The notes under the pieces were generated by a model. That model saw only the letters and a list, made by a program, of their open reading frames with translations, did not search any database and had not been told where the DNA came from. From Rhodohalobacter barkolensis (GTDB lineage: Bacteria; Bacteroidota; Rhodothermia; Balneolales; Balneolaceae), in the NCBI RefSeq assembly GCF_002834295.1, contig NZ_PISP01000003.1, forward strand, positions 1 to 64,000: a DNA stretch of 64,000 nucleotides. Reading direction: 5' to 3'. The translations under genes and the position numbers were made by a program. The first letter of the stretch is position 1; the number at the start of each line of letters is the position of its first letter. This document shows positions 10,215 to 18,811 of the stretch, piece after piece.

Positions 10215-10922
10215 TCAAAAGGTTTTAGCGGCAAGCTCATTAGCTCTCTTGTAGGAATCCGGAGTGCCGGCATCGGTCCACCACCCTTTCAGTACCGAAT
10301 ATTTCATGCGCCCCTGTCGGATATAGTGATTGTTTACATCTGTAATTTCCAGTTCACCGCGATTGGATGGCTCGAGGGTTTCAATAATATCAAACACATC
10401 CGGCGGATAGATATAAATACCCGTTACAGCAAATTTGGATTTCGGATGGGCCGGTTTCTCTTCAATCCCTTTGATCTGATCCCCGTCAATTTCAGCAACT
10501 CCAAAGCGTTCAGGAGCATCAACCTCTTTGATCAGAATTTGAGCTCCGTGGCTATCGAATTTTTTCATGGCATCCTTTAAATCTGCCTCAAAAATATTAT
10601 CACCCAGAATTACAGTCATAGAATTATCCCCAACAAAATTCCTTGCCAAACCAAGCGCCTGGGCAATCCCCCCTGCTTCGTCCTGAACCTTATATGTAAA
10701 CCGGCATCCAAAATTCTTACCTGAACCCAACAAATTCACCACATCTCCCATGTTCTCGGTTCCCGTGACAATTAAAATTTCCTCAATTCCCGAATTCGTC
10801 AGTTTTTCAATCGGGTAGTAGATCATCGGCTTATTACCAACTGGCAATAAGTGCTTATTGGTTACTTTGGTCAGGGGATAAAGCCGCGATCCGGTTCCCC
10901 CCGCTAATATGATTCCCTTCAT
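10215..10922 (-). CDS. rfbA: Glucose-1-phosphate thymidylyltransferase, short form
   Basis: First step of dTDP-L-rhamnose synthesis, transferring dTMP to glucose-1-phosphate. Seen: LAGGTGSRLYPLTKVTNKHLLPVGNKP signature region (residues 6-32), VILGDNIFE, and EEKPAHPKS. At 235 residues it is shorter than the E. coli type (about 290) and lacks the C-terminal helical part; short RmlA-like enzymes are common in Bacteroidota. First gene of the rfb operon, divergent from the T9SS cargo gene. The activity rests on the neighbours as well as the motifs; other sugar nucleotidyltransferases share this core. Confidence 0.92.
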   Translation of the reverse strand: MKGIILAGGTGSRLYPLTKVTNKHLLPVGNKPMIYYPIEKLTNSGIEEILIVTGTENMGDVVNLLGSGKNFGCRFTYKVQDEAGGIAQALGLARNFVGDNSMTVILGDNIFEADLKDAMKKFDSHGAQILIKEVDAPERFGVAEIDGDQIKGIEEKPAHPKSKFAVTGIYIYPPDVFDIIETLEPSNRGELEITDVNNHYIRQGRMKYSVLKGWWTDAGTPDSYKRANELAAKTF

Positions 10923-11015
10923 AGATTTTTATTCCGTTTGAGTAGCTTTGAGCCTACAGTAATCCATTAAAATTAATTATATCTTTAACGATCAAATAAA
11001 ATCATTCTAATTCTG

Positions 11016-11042
11016 TTGAACAGGCCGTACTGTGTATCTTTA
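11016..11042 (+). promoter_or_regulatory. Candidate promoter of the T9SS cargo gene
   Basis: TTG (11016-11018) and, 16 bp on, TATCTTTA (11035-11042), the same -7-like octamer proposed for the str operon. It lies about 42 bp before the chosen ATG at 11084. The spacing is shorter than the Bacteroidota norm, so this is a weak inference. Confidence 0.3.
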
Positions 11043-11083
11043 AATATACCCATTTGCACTTGGGCTTCACTCTTTTAAAAGGT

Positions 11084-14000
11084 ATGAGAAACTCTCAGTC
11101 CATAAAAATTTTAATCTCTCTCTTCTCAATTCTGCTCATCGGAGGGCTTTTTAATCAAGCCAGCGCGCAGGACAGAGCCGTACAGGATACAATTAGCAGC
11201 TCCAGAAACTGGCAGCCAATGCCAGCTGAATTAAAAATCAGTACTGCTTCTAAGCAGATGAACCTGCAGGTCCCTACTACTCAATCTCTCACAACTCCGG
11301 TAAACGGTTTTGCAGACGAGTTTGCTCCGGCAAATTGGACCTTTGATCCTGATGGCGGTGACGGGAGTGTCGATACAGGTGATGCGCCGAATTCAATAAG
11401 CTTAATTAGTTCAGACGATCAGTCGGGTACAGAGAATAATTCTACTTACTGTATCACAATTCCGGGTGGAAATGAGGGGGTTTTGGAGTTTGACTGGAAC
11501 TATGAATCCGATGACGTTGACGGACCTCAATATGACCCGTTTGGTTACATCGTTAATGGAAATACAACTCAATTAACCGACGATAACGGTGCAGATATTC
11601 AGTCGGGCAATGTGAGTTTTTCCATAAATGCCGGAGATCAATTCTGTTTCCTGGCGCGATCTACAGATCAACAGTTTGGAAGAGCCGAAACCCAGGTCAC
11701 CAATTTTAGTTTCACACCACCCGCGCCCACTGAAGAAAACATATTTACCACCTCTGGCACATGGACCGCACCCGAAGATGTATTTGAGATCACCGTTGAA
11801 GTGTGGGGAGGCGGAGGTGGTGGTAGCATTGAAGCTGCAGGTAATTCCTCGAAAGGTGGTGGAGGCGGAGGTGCATATTCAACGCAAACAATCAGTGTAA
11901 TTCCGGGAAACACTTATAACTTTACGGTAGGTCTTGGCGGAACTCCCGGAAATGCAGGAGGTGACTCATTTTTTGGTGATGGAAATGAGGTTCTTGCCAG
12001 TGGAGGAAGCAGCGGGAATCAATCTGATGGCGGTGCAGGCGGTACCGCAACTTCAAGCATTGGTAGTGTATCTTTTTCCGGAGGTACCGGTGGAAATGGA
12101 CAGACCACTGGCAATCCACCACCTACAAGAGCAGGCGGCGGCGGCGGTGGGTCTGCGTTTACTAACTCTAATGGTGGTAATGGTGTAAATGGCGCGCAAG
12201 AGAATGGTGGAGATGGCGGTATAGGAACTGGTAATGGTGGTGAAGGAAGCGTAGGAGATCAAGAAGCTCAACCCGGCCAAGTCCCCGGCGGCGGCGGTGG
12301 GGGCGGTGGACGAAATGGAAACAGCGCCAGCGGAGCCGATGGCCAAATTATCATCACATTTGAGCTTCCTGCACAACCCGACCCAACTCAAACCACAATT
12401 ACAGCTGATCCCGACATCTTAGTAGCTGACGGTAGTTCAACTTCTAATATCACCGTTCAAGCCGTTGACGAAGATGGAGTTAATATCACGGATGGAGGGG
12501 CAACCGTTACTCTGTCTGCAACAGATGGAACCTTAAGTCCGGTAACCGACAACGCCGATGGGACTTACAGTTCTACATTTACATCATCAAATACCCCGGG
12601 CGTAGTCACAATTTCCGGAACTATTGACGGAGATACGATAACCGACACCGCTGAGATCGAACTAACTCCGGCCTCTGGAACTGTTTACTATAGCATTCAG
12701 AGCGGTGATTTCGACAATCCGAACGCCTGGTCTTTCACCGGCCATGATGGCGACCCCGCAGGATTTGCACCCGGTTCCAGCGACATCATCTTTATTGGTG
12801 GCAGCAATAGCACAGATCACAATATTTCACTCGTTCAAGATTTCACGCTCAACGAGCCCGGCGAGCTGAATGTGGTTAACACAGGCGACGGAGCCGGTAT
12901 TTTATCGACTGAAAATTTTGTGATTTCGGGTACGGGCGAATTTACTCTCGAAAATGGTTCAACTTTAGAAATTGGTTCAGCGGACGGTATTTCAACTACT
13001 GCTTCAGCCGGAAATATTCAAACCAACACCCGTACTTTTGGCGAAGAGGCAAACTATGTGTACAACGGCCAATCAGAGCAAATCACAGGGGATGCCCTCC
13101 CAACAGATGTGAACAATCTTACCATTGATAATAGCAACAACGTACTTGCCAATCAGTCATACCGGGTAAATGGTACGCTTAACCTGCTCGACGGTGCATT
13201 CGTAATTGGAGACGGACTTTCCTTAATCGCTAACAATAAAAATGTCACTTCCGGGGAGCTCACTTATCAACTGGAAATATACGGACAGCCCGGGTACCGA
13301 ATGCTATCCTCACCTATTGCTGCAGACTTTGATAATTTTTTAAACGGTGTTCTTACTCAAGGGTATACCGGTGCTTCACTCTCCGGCGATTTACAACCCA
13401 ACGTACTTTGGTATGAAGAATCATTTGAAGGCACGGATAACCAGAGATGGCGGGCTCCGACGAGTGCTTCAAATCAAATAGTGCCGGGCCGAGGCTATTT
13501 TGTCTACATGTTTGGTGATGTGGAAAGCGACAATCGATACAACGATCCGCTACCCTACCTTCTGGATGTAAATGGATTGGAAAATGAAGGCACCGGTGGT
13601 CAGATTGACCTGAACGTTACCTATACCGCAGAAGCAGATACCGGATGGAATATGGTTGGAAATCCATATGGAGCGGCTATCGACTGGGATCACCCCTCAT
13701 GGACAAAAACCAATATAGATCCTACAATTTATGTCTGGGATCCCAATACGAATCAGTATTTAACCTGGAACGGCAGTGTTGGGGATATCGACGATGGTAT
13801 TCTGGCACCTTTCCAAAGTTTTTGGATAAAAGCAGATGAAAATCCTGAGCTTATTGTAAGTGAAGATGCAAAAACGTTTGGCGGTTCATTTTCAGGAAAA
13901 GCTACTCAGCAGGAGAATGCACCTCTCATTAGTATCAACGCCAGATATTCCAGGAGATATCAGTCCACGGCACATTTTTCTTTCAGCGAATCTGCCAGTT

Positions 14001-14704
14001 ATGGTTTAGATGAATCCGATGCATACAAACTCTTACCACCCCCCGGAGTAAGCGATTACTTGGAGGTTTACTCCCTGACAAATCGTAACGATCGGCTTGC
14101 AACCAATCATTTGCCACGCCGCTTTGGATCTAGCATCACCATTCCATTCAGTGTTAACGCTTATAAAGATGGATTCCCAATATCTGATGACATCGAACTT
14201 AATTTCTCAAACTTTGAAAATATTCCGGAGGCTTGGGAAGTTGAGCTGGTAAATCTTCAAACAGGTCAAACGTACAATGTCAGAGAATCGAAAAAAGTTA
14301 GAGTAGACATGAGTCATCTTGCAGAACATTCAGATGGAACTCGTCATAAAACAGGATATGAAGTTATAACCAGAGACAAAGATAGCCACATACAATTCGA
14401 ATTAAATATAAATCCGGGATCTGACGCTGCAGATCTGCCAAACTCATTCGAATTAAAACAGAATTATCCGAACCCGTTTAATCCTTCAACCCGGATTCGG
14501 TTTGATCTTCCAATACAAAGTGAAGTTAAGTTTGAAATTTATGATATGCTTGGTCGTAAAGTAGCTACAATCATTGACGAAACCCTTTCTGCAGGTAGCT
14601 ATGAGAGGGTTTGGGATGCATCAAACTTATCAAGCGGTGTTTATATCACAAGATTAGTCACATCCAATGGAGTGTTCACAAATAAAATGACTCTGATCAA
14701 ATAG
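11084..14704 (+). CDS. Secreted Gly-rich multidomain protein with T9SS sorting domain
   Basis: Large surface or secreted protein, 1206 residues from the ATG at 11084; this start places a signal peptide (hydrophobic ILISLFSILLIGGLF, cleavage near ASA-Q) at the N-terminus, whereas the TTG at 11054 adds ten unlikely residues. Domains by eye: N-terminal beta-rich region; Gly-rich segment (about 240-425) with runs such as WGGGGGGS and AGGGGGGSAF, like the Gly_rich_2 family; an invasin-type Ig-like domain (about 430-525, from TTITADPDILVADGSS); beta-rich repeats; and at about 1118-1206 a T9SS type A sorting domain (NYPNPFNPSTRIRF ... GVYITRLVT). It should be exported by Sec, then by T9SS. An adhesin or matrix role is a guess. 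Confidence 0.85.
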   Translation: MRNSQSIKILISLFSILLIGGLFNQASAQDRAVQDTISSSRNWQPMPAELKISTASKQMNLQVPTTQSLTTPVNGFADEFAPANWTFDPDGGDGSVDTGDAPNSISLISSDDQSGTENNSTYCITIPGGNEGVLEFDWNYESDDVDGPQYDPFGYIVNGNTTQLTDDNGADIQSGNVSFSINAGDQFCFLARSTDQQFGRAETQVTNFSFTPPAPTEENIFTTSGTWTAPEDVFEITVEVWGGGGGGSIEAAGNSSKGGGGGGAYSTQTISVIPGNTYNFTVGLGGTPGNAGGDSFFGDGNEVLASGGSSGNQSDGGAGGTATSSIGSVSFSGGTGGNGQTTGNPPPTRAGGGGGGSAFTNSNGGNGVNGAQENGGDGGIGTGNGGEGSVGDQEAQPGQVPGGGGGGGGRNGNSASGADGQIIITFELPAQPDPTQTTITADPDILVADGSSTSNITVQAVDEDGVNITDGGATVTLSATDGTLSPVTDNADGTYSSTFTSSNTPGVVTISGTIDGDTITDTAEIELTPASGTVYYSIQSGDFDNPNAWSFTGHDGDPAGFAPGSSDIIFIGGSNSTDHNISLVQDFTLNEPGELNVVNTGDGAGILSTENFVISGTGEFTLENGSTLEIGSADGISTTASAGNIQTNTRTFGEEANYVYNGQSEQITGDALPTDVNNLTIDNSNNVLANQSYRVNGTLNLLDGAFVIGDGLSLIANNKNVTSGELTYQLEIYGQPGYRMLSSPIAADFDNFLNGVLTQGYTGASLSGDLQPNVLWYEESFEGTDNQRWRAPTSASNQIVPGRGYFVYMFGDVESDNRYNDPLPYLLDVNGLENEGTGGQIDLNVTYTAEADTGWNMVGNPYGAAIDWDHPSWTKTNIDPTIYVWDPNTNQYLTWNGSVGDIDDGILAPFQSFWIKADENPELIVSEDAKTFGGSFSGKATQQENAPLISINARYSRRYQSTAHFSFSESASYGLDESDAYKLLPPPGVSDYLEVYSLTNRNDRLATNHLPRRFGSSITIPFSVNAYKDGFPISDDIELNFSNFENIPEAWEVELVNLQTGQTYNVRESKKVRVDMSHLAEHSDGTRHKTGYEVITRDKDSHIQFELNINPGSDAADLPNSFELKQNYPNPFNPSTRIRFDLPIQSEVKFEIYDMLGRKVATIIDETLSAGSYERVWDASNLSSGVYITRLVTSNGVFTNKMTLIK

Positions 14705-14781
14705 ATGTATAGGAAGTATAAGTAAACAGAGCCCCTTAATTTTACTCTTTTACAGACTAAAAAGAGAAACACCACATAAAA

Positions 14782-15702
14782 TCACTCCATCAACTTTCTA
14801 TACTCCGAAGTATTGGCAGGATCTGCATCACTTAGAATATTATAAGCAGCTGTGCGCACTGAAGGCGTTGCATCCATCAAAGCGGCTGTTATTTCTACAG
14901 ACTTGGTTCCGAAGAAGATATCAAACAGGTAATTATTGCTTGTCACACGTTTGGTCTCCCGGATCTCATCCAAAGCCTCAACAATTTCATTTCTGGCCTC
15001 TTCCGGATTTTCAGTAAACTGATCAAGACCGAGCCGGTGATACCTGTAGTACGCCGCTCTTAAATTTCTATATGATGGGTTCGTAATATCATTAATTAAA
15101 CCAAATCGGTTTCTTTGCGCTCCGATGGACCTGCCCCATCCCTGAGCTCCCGTATTTTGAGCTATTTCAAAAATTTCTTGTGCATTGTTGAAAAATGAGG
15201 TTCCGCCAAGCTCTGAAAAACTATCGTAATCATAACCTAATAAGATGTAGGTATAAAAATCGATGAAGGTGGTTAACTCATCAAATTGCAGATCATCAAA
15301 AATCAGATTTTTATTTCTGGTGTAGTTGAACCTCCAGTTGCTGTCACTGATCACAAAAAGGTTCGTTTGCCGGTTGGAATTGTAAATAGGTCTGCTGGCC
15401 GTTATCACCGCTTCGGCCGTGAAATTCGAATTACTATCAGAGTCTGTAAGGATGATCTGAATATTGCAAAGAATACGTTCATGCTCTTGATAACGGTCGT
15501 CCGTCCACCTGTTTTCGTTTAGATATCTCTCCAGTGCCGGACCCAGTTCTGAAATGTAATCATAGGATGATCCACTGATCTGTCGATCATTTATCGAAAC
15601 GGTGCAATTCAGCTCCTGTGCATTTAAACTTTCCGAGCTGAGAGTTAAAGCCAACAGAAGCAGAAGTTTAACAATAATTATGATTTGAAGTTTATCCTTC
15701 AT
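14782..15702 (-). CDS. porD: T9SS protein PorD (DUF4835 family)
   Basis: Exported protein of the DUF4835/PorD family, implicated in type IX secretion and gliding in Bacteroidota. 306 residues from the ATG at 15702: signal peptide (IIIIVKLLLLLALTL, then SLNAQ-ELNC), the ELNCTVSINDRQISG N-terminal strand of the family, mid-region FIDFYTYILLGYDYDSF and the GAQGWGRSIGAQRNRFGLINDITNPSYRNLR core, ending with the expected helical tail. A TTG at 15735 gives 11 extra residues without support. Divergent from the PorV-like gene with 39 bp between starts, so the two may share a control region. Confidence 0.85.
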   Translation of the reverse strand: MKDKLQIIIIVKLLLLLALTLSSESLNAQELNCTVSINDRQISGSSYDYISELGPALERYLNENRWTDDRYQEHERILCNIQIILTDSDSNSNFTAEAVITASRPIYNSNRQTNLFVISDSNWRFNYTRNKNLIFDDLQFDELTTFIDFYTYILLGYDYDSFSELGGTSFFNNAQEIFEIAQNTGAQGWGRSIGAQRNRFGLINDITNPSYRNLRAAYYRYHRLGLDQFTENPEEARNEIVEALDEIRETKRVTSNNYLFDIFFGTKSVEITAALMDATPSVRTAAYNILSDADPANTSEYRKLME

Positions 15703-15741
15703 ATTCAGATAATATAAGTTGTAAAACGAAATCAATTGAGA

Positions 15742-16569
15742 ATGATAAAGAGGACTTCAATAATATCCCTTTTTATTTCAACAATTTCTGTGGCTTTATG
15801 GGTAATCTTTACTTCTCCTTTAAAGGCACAGTCTGTTATAGGGGCCAAAGCCATTTCAATGGGGCAAATCGGTGTGTCCATTCCAAATTCGGAATGGGCC
15901 GTATTTAACAATTCAGCCCTGTTACCAACGGATGGTAACCAATTTTCATTTTACGGTTTTCGATATGCAGGGATTGCAGAAATAACAGATATGGCTGCAT
16001 CCATCAATATGCCGTCAAAGATCGGTGTTTTTGGAATCGGAATACATCGATACGGATTCAATCTTTTCAGTGAAAATCGGTTTCGTATTGCCTACAAGAA
16101 TAGCGAAGGTAAAATCCACTATGGCACATCTCTCTCATATATTCATGTTTTTCAAGGTGAAAATTACGGTTCAGCCGGAGCCATAGGGCTAAACCTGGGA
16201 GTTGCAGCAGAGATAACTCAATCATTCTGGCTTGGAGCCCGGGCAACGAATGTAAATCAGCCGGCTTATGGAGACACCGATGAAGAACTGCCCAGAGAAC
16301 TTGCAGCAGGATTAAGCTACAACCCCACAGAAAAGGCTCAGATCGTTTCAGAAATTGTCAAGGATATCCACTTCCCCCTCTCCTTCAGAACAGGAATTGA
16401 GTATGAATTCTTCACTGCTTTTTATGCCCGGGCAGGTATTACAACCAAGCCTTCTACCTACTCATTCGGGTTCGGATACGGTTCCAATCGATGGGGAATA
16501 AATTTTGCGGTTCAGCAGCATAATCCGCTCGGTATGAGTCCTGCCCTTGATCTATCAATCCGAATTTGA
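15742..16569 (+). CDS. PorV/PorQ-like outer-membrane beta-barrel protein
   Basis: Predicted outer-membrane barrel of about 275 residues: signal peptide (SLFISTISVALWVIFTS ... KAQS), then GAKAISMGQIGVSIPNSEWAVFNNSALLP, the opening typical of PorV/PorQ and related FadL-like barrels, followed by alternating strands up to DLSIRI at the C-terminus. The ATG at 15742 is preferred to the TTG at 15736. In T9SS, PorV shuttles cargo to the attachment complex, but this protein is shorter than PorV and could be an independent paralogue. It is followed 4 bp later by the helix-hairpin-helix gene, so they are co-transcribed. Confidence 0.65.
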   Translation: MIKRTSIISLFISTISVALWVIFTSPLKAQSVIGAKAISMGQIGVSIPNSEWAVFNNSALLPTDGNQFSFYGFRYAGIAEITDMAASINMPSKIGVFGIGIHRYGFNLFSENRFRIAYKNSEGKIHYGTSLSYIHVFQGENYGSAGAIGLNLGVAAEITQSFWLGARATNVNQPAYGDTDEELPRELAAGLSYNPTEKAQIVSEIVKDIHFPLSFRTGIEYEFFTAFYARAGITTKPSTYSFGFGYGSNRWGINFAVQQHNPLGMSPALDLSIRI

Positions 16570-16573
16570 ATGA

Positions 16574-18688
16574 ATGCGGATGAAAAACACAAACAGAACA
16601 TATCGAACATTTGACAAACGCATAGTCGGTATATACTGCATTTCAATACTGATTTTTTCAACCGTTTTCTATCCATCTGAACCTGTAAAAGCCCAGCAAA
16701 AAGATTCTACACAAACTCGCATCGAACAAGATATTGAGCGAGCTCTTGACGAGTTTGACAGTGATGAATCAGAACAAAACCTTGAAGAGCTTCTTGAATT
16801 TCTTCAGAATCTGGCAAATAACCCCTTGAATATAAACCGGGCAGATGTAGATGATTTACTTCAGGTACCGGGCTTGAATTTTCGTCTGGCCCAAAATATT
16901 GTCGAGTATCGTGAAACAGAAGCACCATTTCAGTCTATCAATGATCTGTTAAATGTAACGGGAATTGGAGAGGCAACACTGGATCGAATCCTACCCTATA
17001 TCGCTGTCAGTTCGGGACTGGATCGCGGCAGAGATCTCTATTTAAATTCAAAATACTGGACTGAGAACAGCCGATTTGAAAATTTCACCCGATATCAGCA
17101 GACGCTTGAAGAGCAGCACGGTTTTCAGCGTCCTGATACTTCAGGAGGATTTGTAGGCAGCCCTTTTAAGTACTATCAACGGTTCAGATTCACCAGTAAT
17201 CATCTCTCCCTTAACCTAACCCAGGACAAAGATCCCGGCGAACCCCTAAATCATCCGGCAGATTTTGATTACTCTTCCTGGCACGTTGCACTCATGGATA
17301 ATGGCCGTCTTAAAAGTTTAGTGATAGGTGATTATAGTGTTTCATTTGGTCAGGGATTACTGCTATGGAGTGGTGGAGCATTTGGTAAGGGCAGTGAGGT
17401 GATCCGAACACCCAATAAAAACGATCGTGGAATTCGTCCATTTACTTCAGCCCAGGAGATGACGGGATTCAGGGGCGTAGCTGCAACATACGGCGGTCGG
17501 CTGCAGCTATCCGGTTTTTATTCTAATCGCAAGCGCACAGCATCAGAAATTAACGACACGTATGTACGCTTTCCGACTGAAAGCGGATATCACAGAACGC
17601 TCAATGAGAGAGAAAGGAGATTCAATCTTGAACAGGAAACAATCGGTGGTCGATTAAGAGTTCAGATTCCATATGGATTTTTCGGTATATCAGGTTATCA
17701 CAATCGATTCGACAAACCCATACAAACCGGGAACCTTCCCTGGCAAATCAACAATTTTGAAGGGCAAACAATTAGCGGCTATTCTGCTGACTATCGACTA
17801 CTGGCCGGTCCCGCTCTGCTTTTTGGCGAAGCCGCTTATACTGATAATGGCGGTTATGGTGTGATCAGCGGTGCCGAGCTGGAGCTTGGAAATCGAACCG
17901 ATGCTGTAGCCGTTTATCGGTATTACGAACCAACCCTGCAATCTATTTTTGGGGCGGGATTTGGTGAACAGTCCGGTGATCCAGGCAATGAAGAAGGTTT
18001 TTACTTTGGAGTACGACACGAACTGAGCTCCAAAGTTCAGGTTAGTGCCTACATTGATCAGTTTCGCTTCCCTTCAGCACGCTTTCAGCAGCGGCAACCC
18101 ACTTCGGGGTACGACTGGCTTTCACTATTCGAATTCAATCCGGTCCCATCATTGAAGTTCTATGCTCTTTTCCGACATAAAGTGAGAGAAGAAGAGTATG
18201 CAGATTTTGATGATTTTGGCCGAGAGTTTAGAATCTTGGGAGCAAACAGACGTACCGGAGCCAGATTTCAGGCAGAATATCAGGTTACTCCATCGGTGAG
18301 ACTTCGAACACGGTTTGATATGTCCCGTTCAAAATCGACCGGAAATGGGTCAAGCCGTGGCTACTTAGTCTTTCAGGATATTCGATTCTATGTATCCCAA
18401 AATCTTCGGGTTGACGCTAGAGCAACACTTTTTAATACCGATGATTTTAATTCCAGAGTGTATCAGTTCGAAAACGACCTGCTCTTTGTTTTATCCAATA
18501 CGATGCTGTTTGATCGTGGTCAGAGGATGTATATGCTGATAAATTACAGTGCATCGTCTTGGCTCGATTTCTGGTTGAAACTATCCACTACAGTCTATCA
18601 AAACCGGGATGTCATCAGCAGCGGTAACCTGCAGATTGACGGCAACCGGAAAAGTGATATTGGAATTCAAGCCAGAGTTAGATTTTGA
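16574..18688 (+). CDS. Outer-membrane protein with ComEA-like helix-hairpin-helix domain
   Basis: 704 residues. Signal peptide with a long n-region (hydrophobic IVGIYCISILIFSTVF, cleavage near VKA-Q at 40-41); an acidic helical stretch (45-82); tandem helix-hairpin-helix motifs at 83-145 closely resembling ComEA (PLNINRADVDDLLQVPGL, then LLNVTGIGEATLDRILPYI), the first hairpin being GLN rather than GIG; then about 550 residues of aromatic, alternating strands (YQRFRFTSNHLSLNL, GLLLWSGGAFGKGSEV, and a final IGIQARVRF) that look like a large beta-barrel. The family is widespread but, to my knowledge, uncharacterised. A DNA- or ligand-binding periplasmic plug on a barrel is inferred. Operon with the PorV-like gene. 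Confidence 0.75.
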   Translation: MRMKNTNRTYRTFDKRIVGIYCISILIFSTVFYPSEPVKAQQKDSTQTRIEQDIERALDEFDSDESEQNLEELLEFLQNLANNPLNINRADVDDLLQVPGLNFRLAQNIVEYRETEAPFQSINDLLNVTGIGEATLDRILPYIAVSSGLDRGRDLYLNSKYWTENSRFENFTRYQQTLEEQHGFQRPDTSGGFVGSPFKYYQRFRFTSNHLSLNLTQDKDPGEPLNHPADFDYSSWHVALMDNGRLKSLVIGDYSVSFGQGLLLWSGGAFGKGSEVIRTPNKNDRGIRPFTSAQEMTGFRGVAATYGGRLQLSGFYSNRKRTASEINDTYVRFPTESGYHRTLNERERRFNLEQETIGGRLRVQIPYGFFGISGYHNRFDKPIQTGNLPWQINNFEGQTISGYSADYRLLAGPALLFGEAAYTDNGGYGVISGAELELGNRTDAVAVYRYYEPTLQSIFGAGFGEQSGDPGNEEGFYFGVRHELSSKVQVSAYIDQFRFPSARFQQRQPTSGYDWLSLFEFNPVPSLKFYALFRHKVREEEYADFDDFGREFRILGANRRTGARFQAEYQVTPSVRLRTRFDMSRSKSTGNGSSRGYLVFQDIRFYVSQNLRVDARATLFNTDDFNSRVYQFENDLLFVLSNTMLFDRGQRMYMLINYSASSWLDFWLKLSTTVYQNRDVISSGNLQIDGNRKSDIGIQARVRF

Positions 18689-18708
18689 AGGAATCTGCCA
18701 AATATTAA

Positions 18709-18801
18709 AAACCCATTCATGGGTTTATCATACGAGCGCAGGATTTATCCTCGCGATAAAAAAATGGATAACATACGTGGCACGGTTTTAAACGTGCCAC
18801 G
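18709..18801. repeat. Cluster of three palindromes between convergent genes
   Basis: Three consecutive palindromes: AAACCCAT-TC-ATGGGTTT (18709-18726, perfect), an imperfect one around AGGA-TTTA-TCCT (about 18736-18755), and CGTGGCACG-GTTTTAAA-CGTGCCACG (18776-18801, perfect 9-bp arms). They fill the space between the stop codons of the helix-hairpin-helix gene and pgk. None has a proper T-run, so the arrangement looks more like REP/BIME-type dispersed palindromes than a terminator. Confidence 0.65.
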
Positions 18802-18811
18802 AATAGTTGGT

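Noticed and set aside
11628-12391. Several open frames on both strands within the Gly-rich segment
   Set aside because: Shadows of the repetitive Gly codons of the T9SS cargo gene; no start signals or domains.
14745-14766. Short hairpin CTCTTTT/AAAAGAG between the cargo gene and porD
   Set aside because: Only seven A/T-rich pairs and no clear T-run; too weak to call a terminator.
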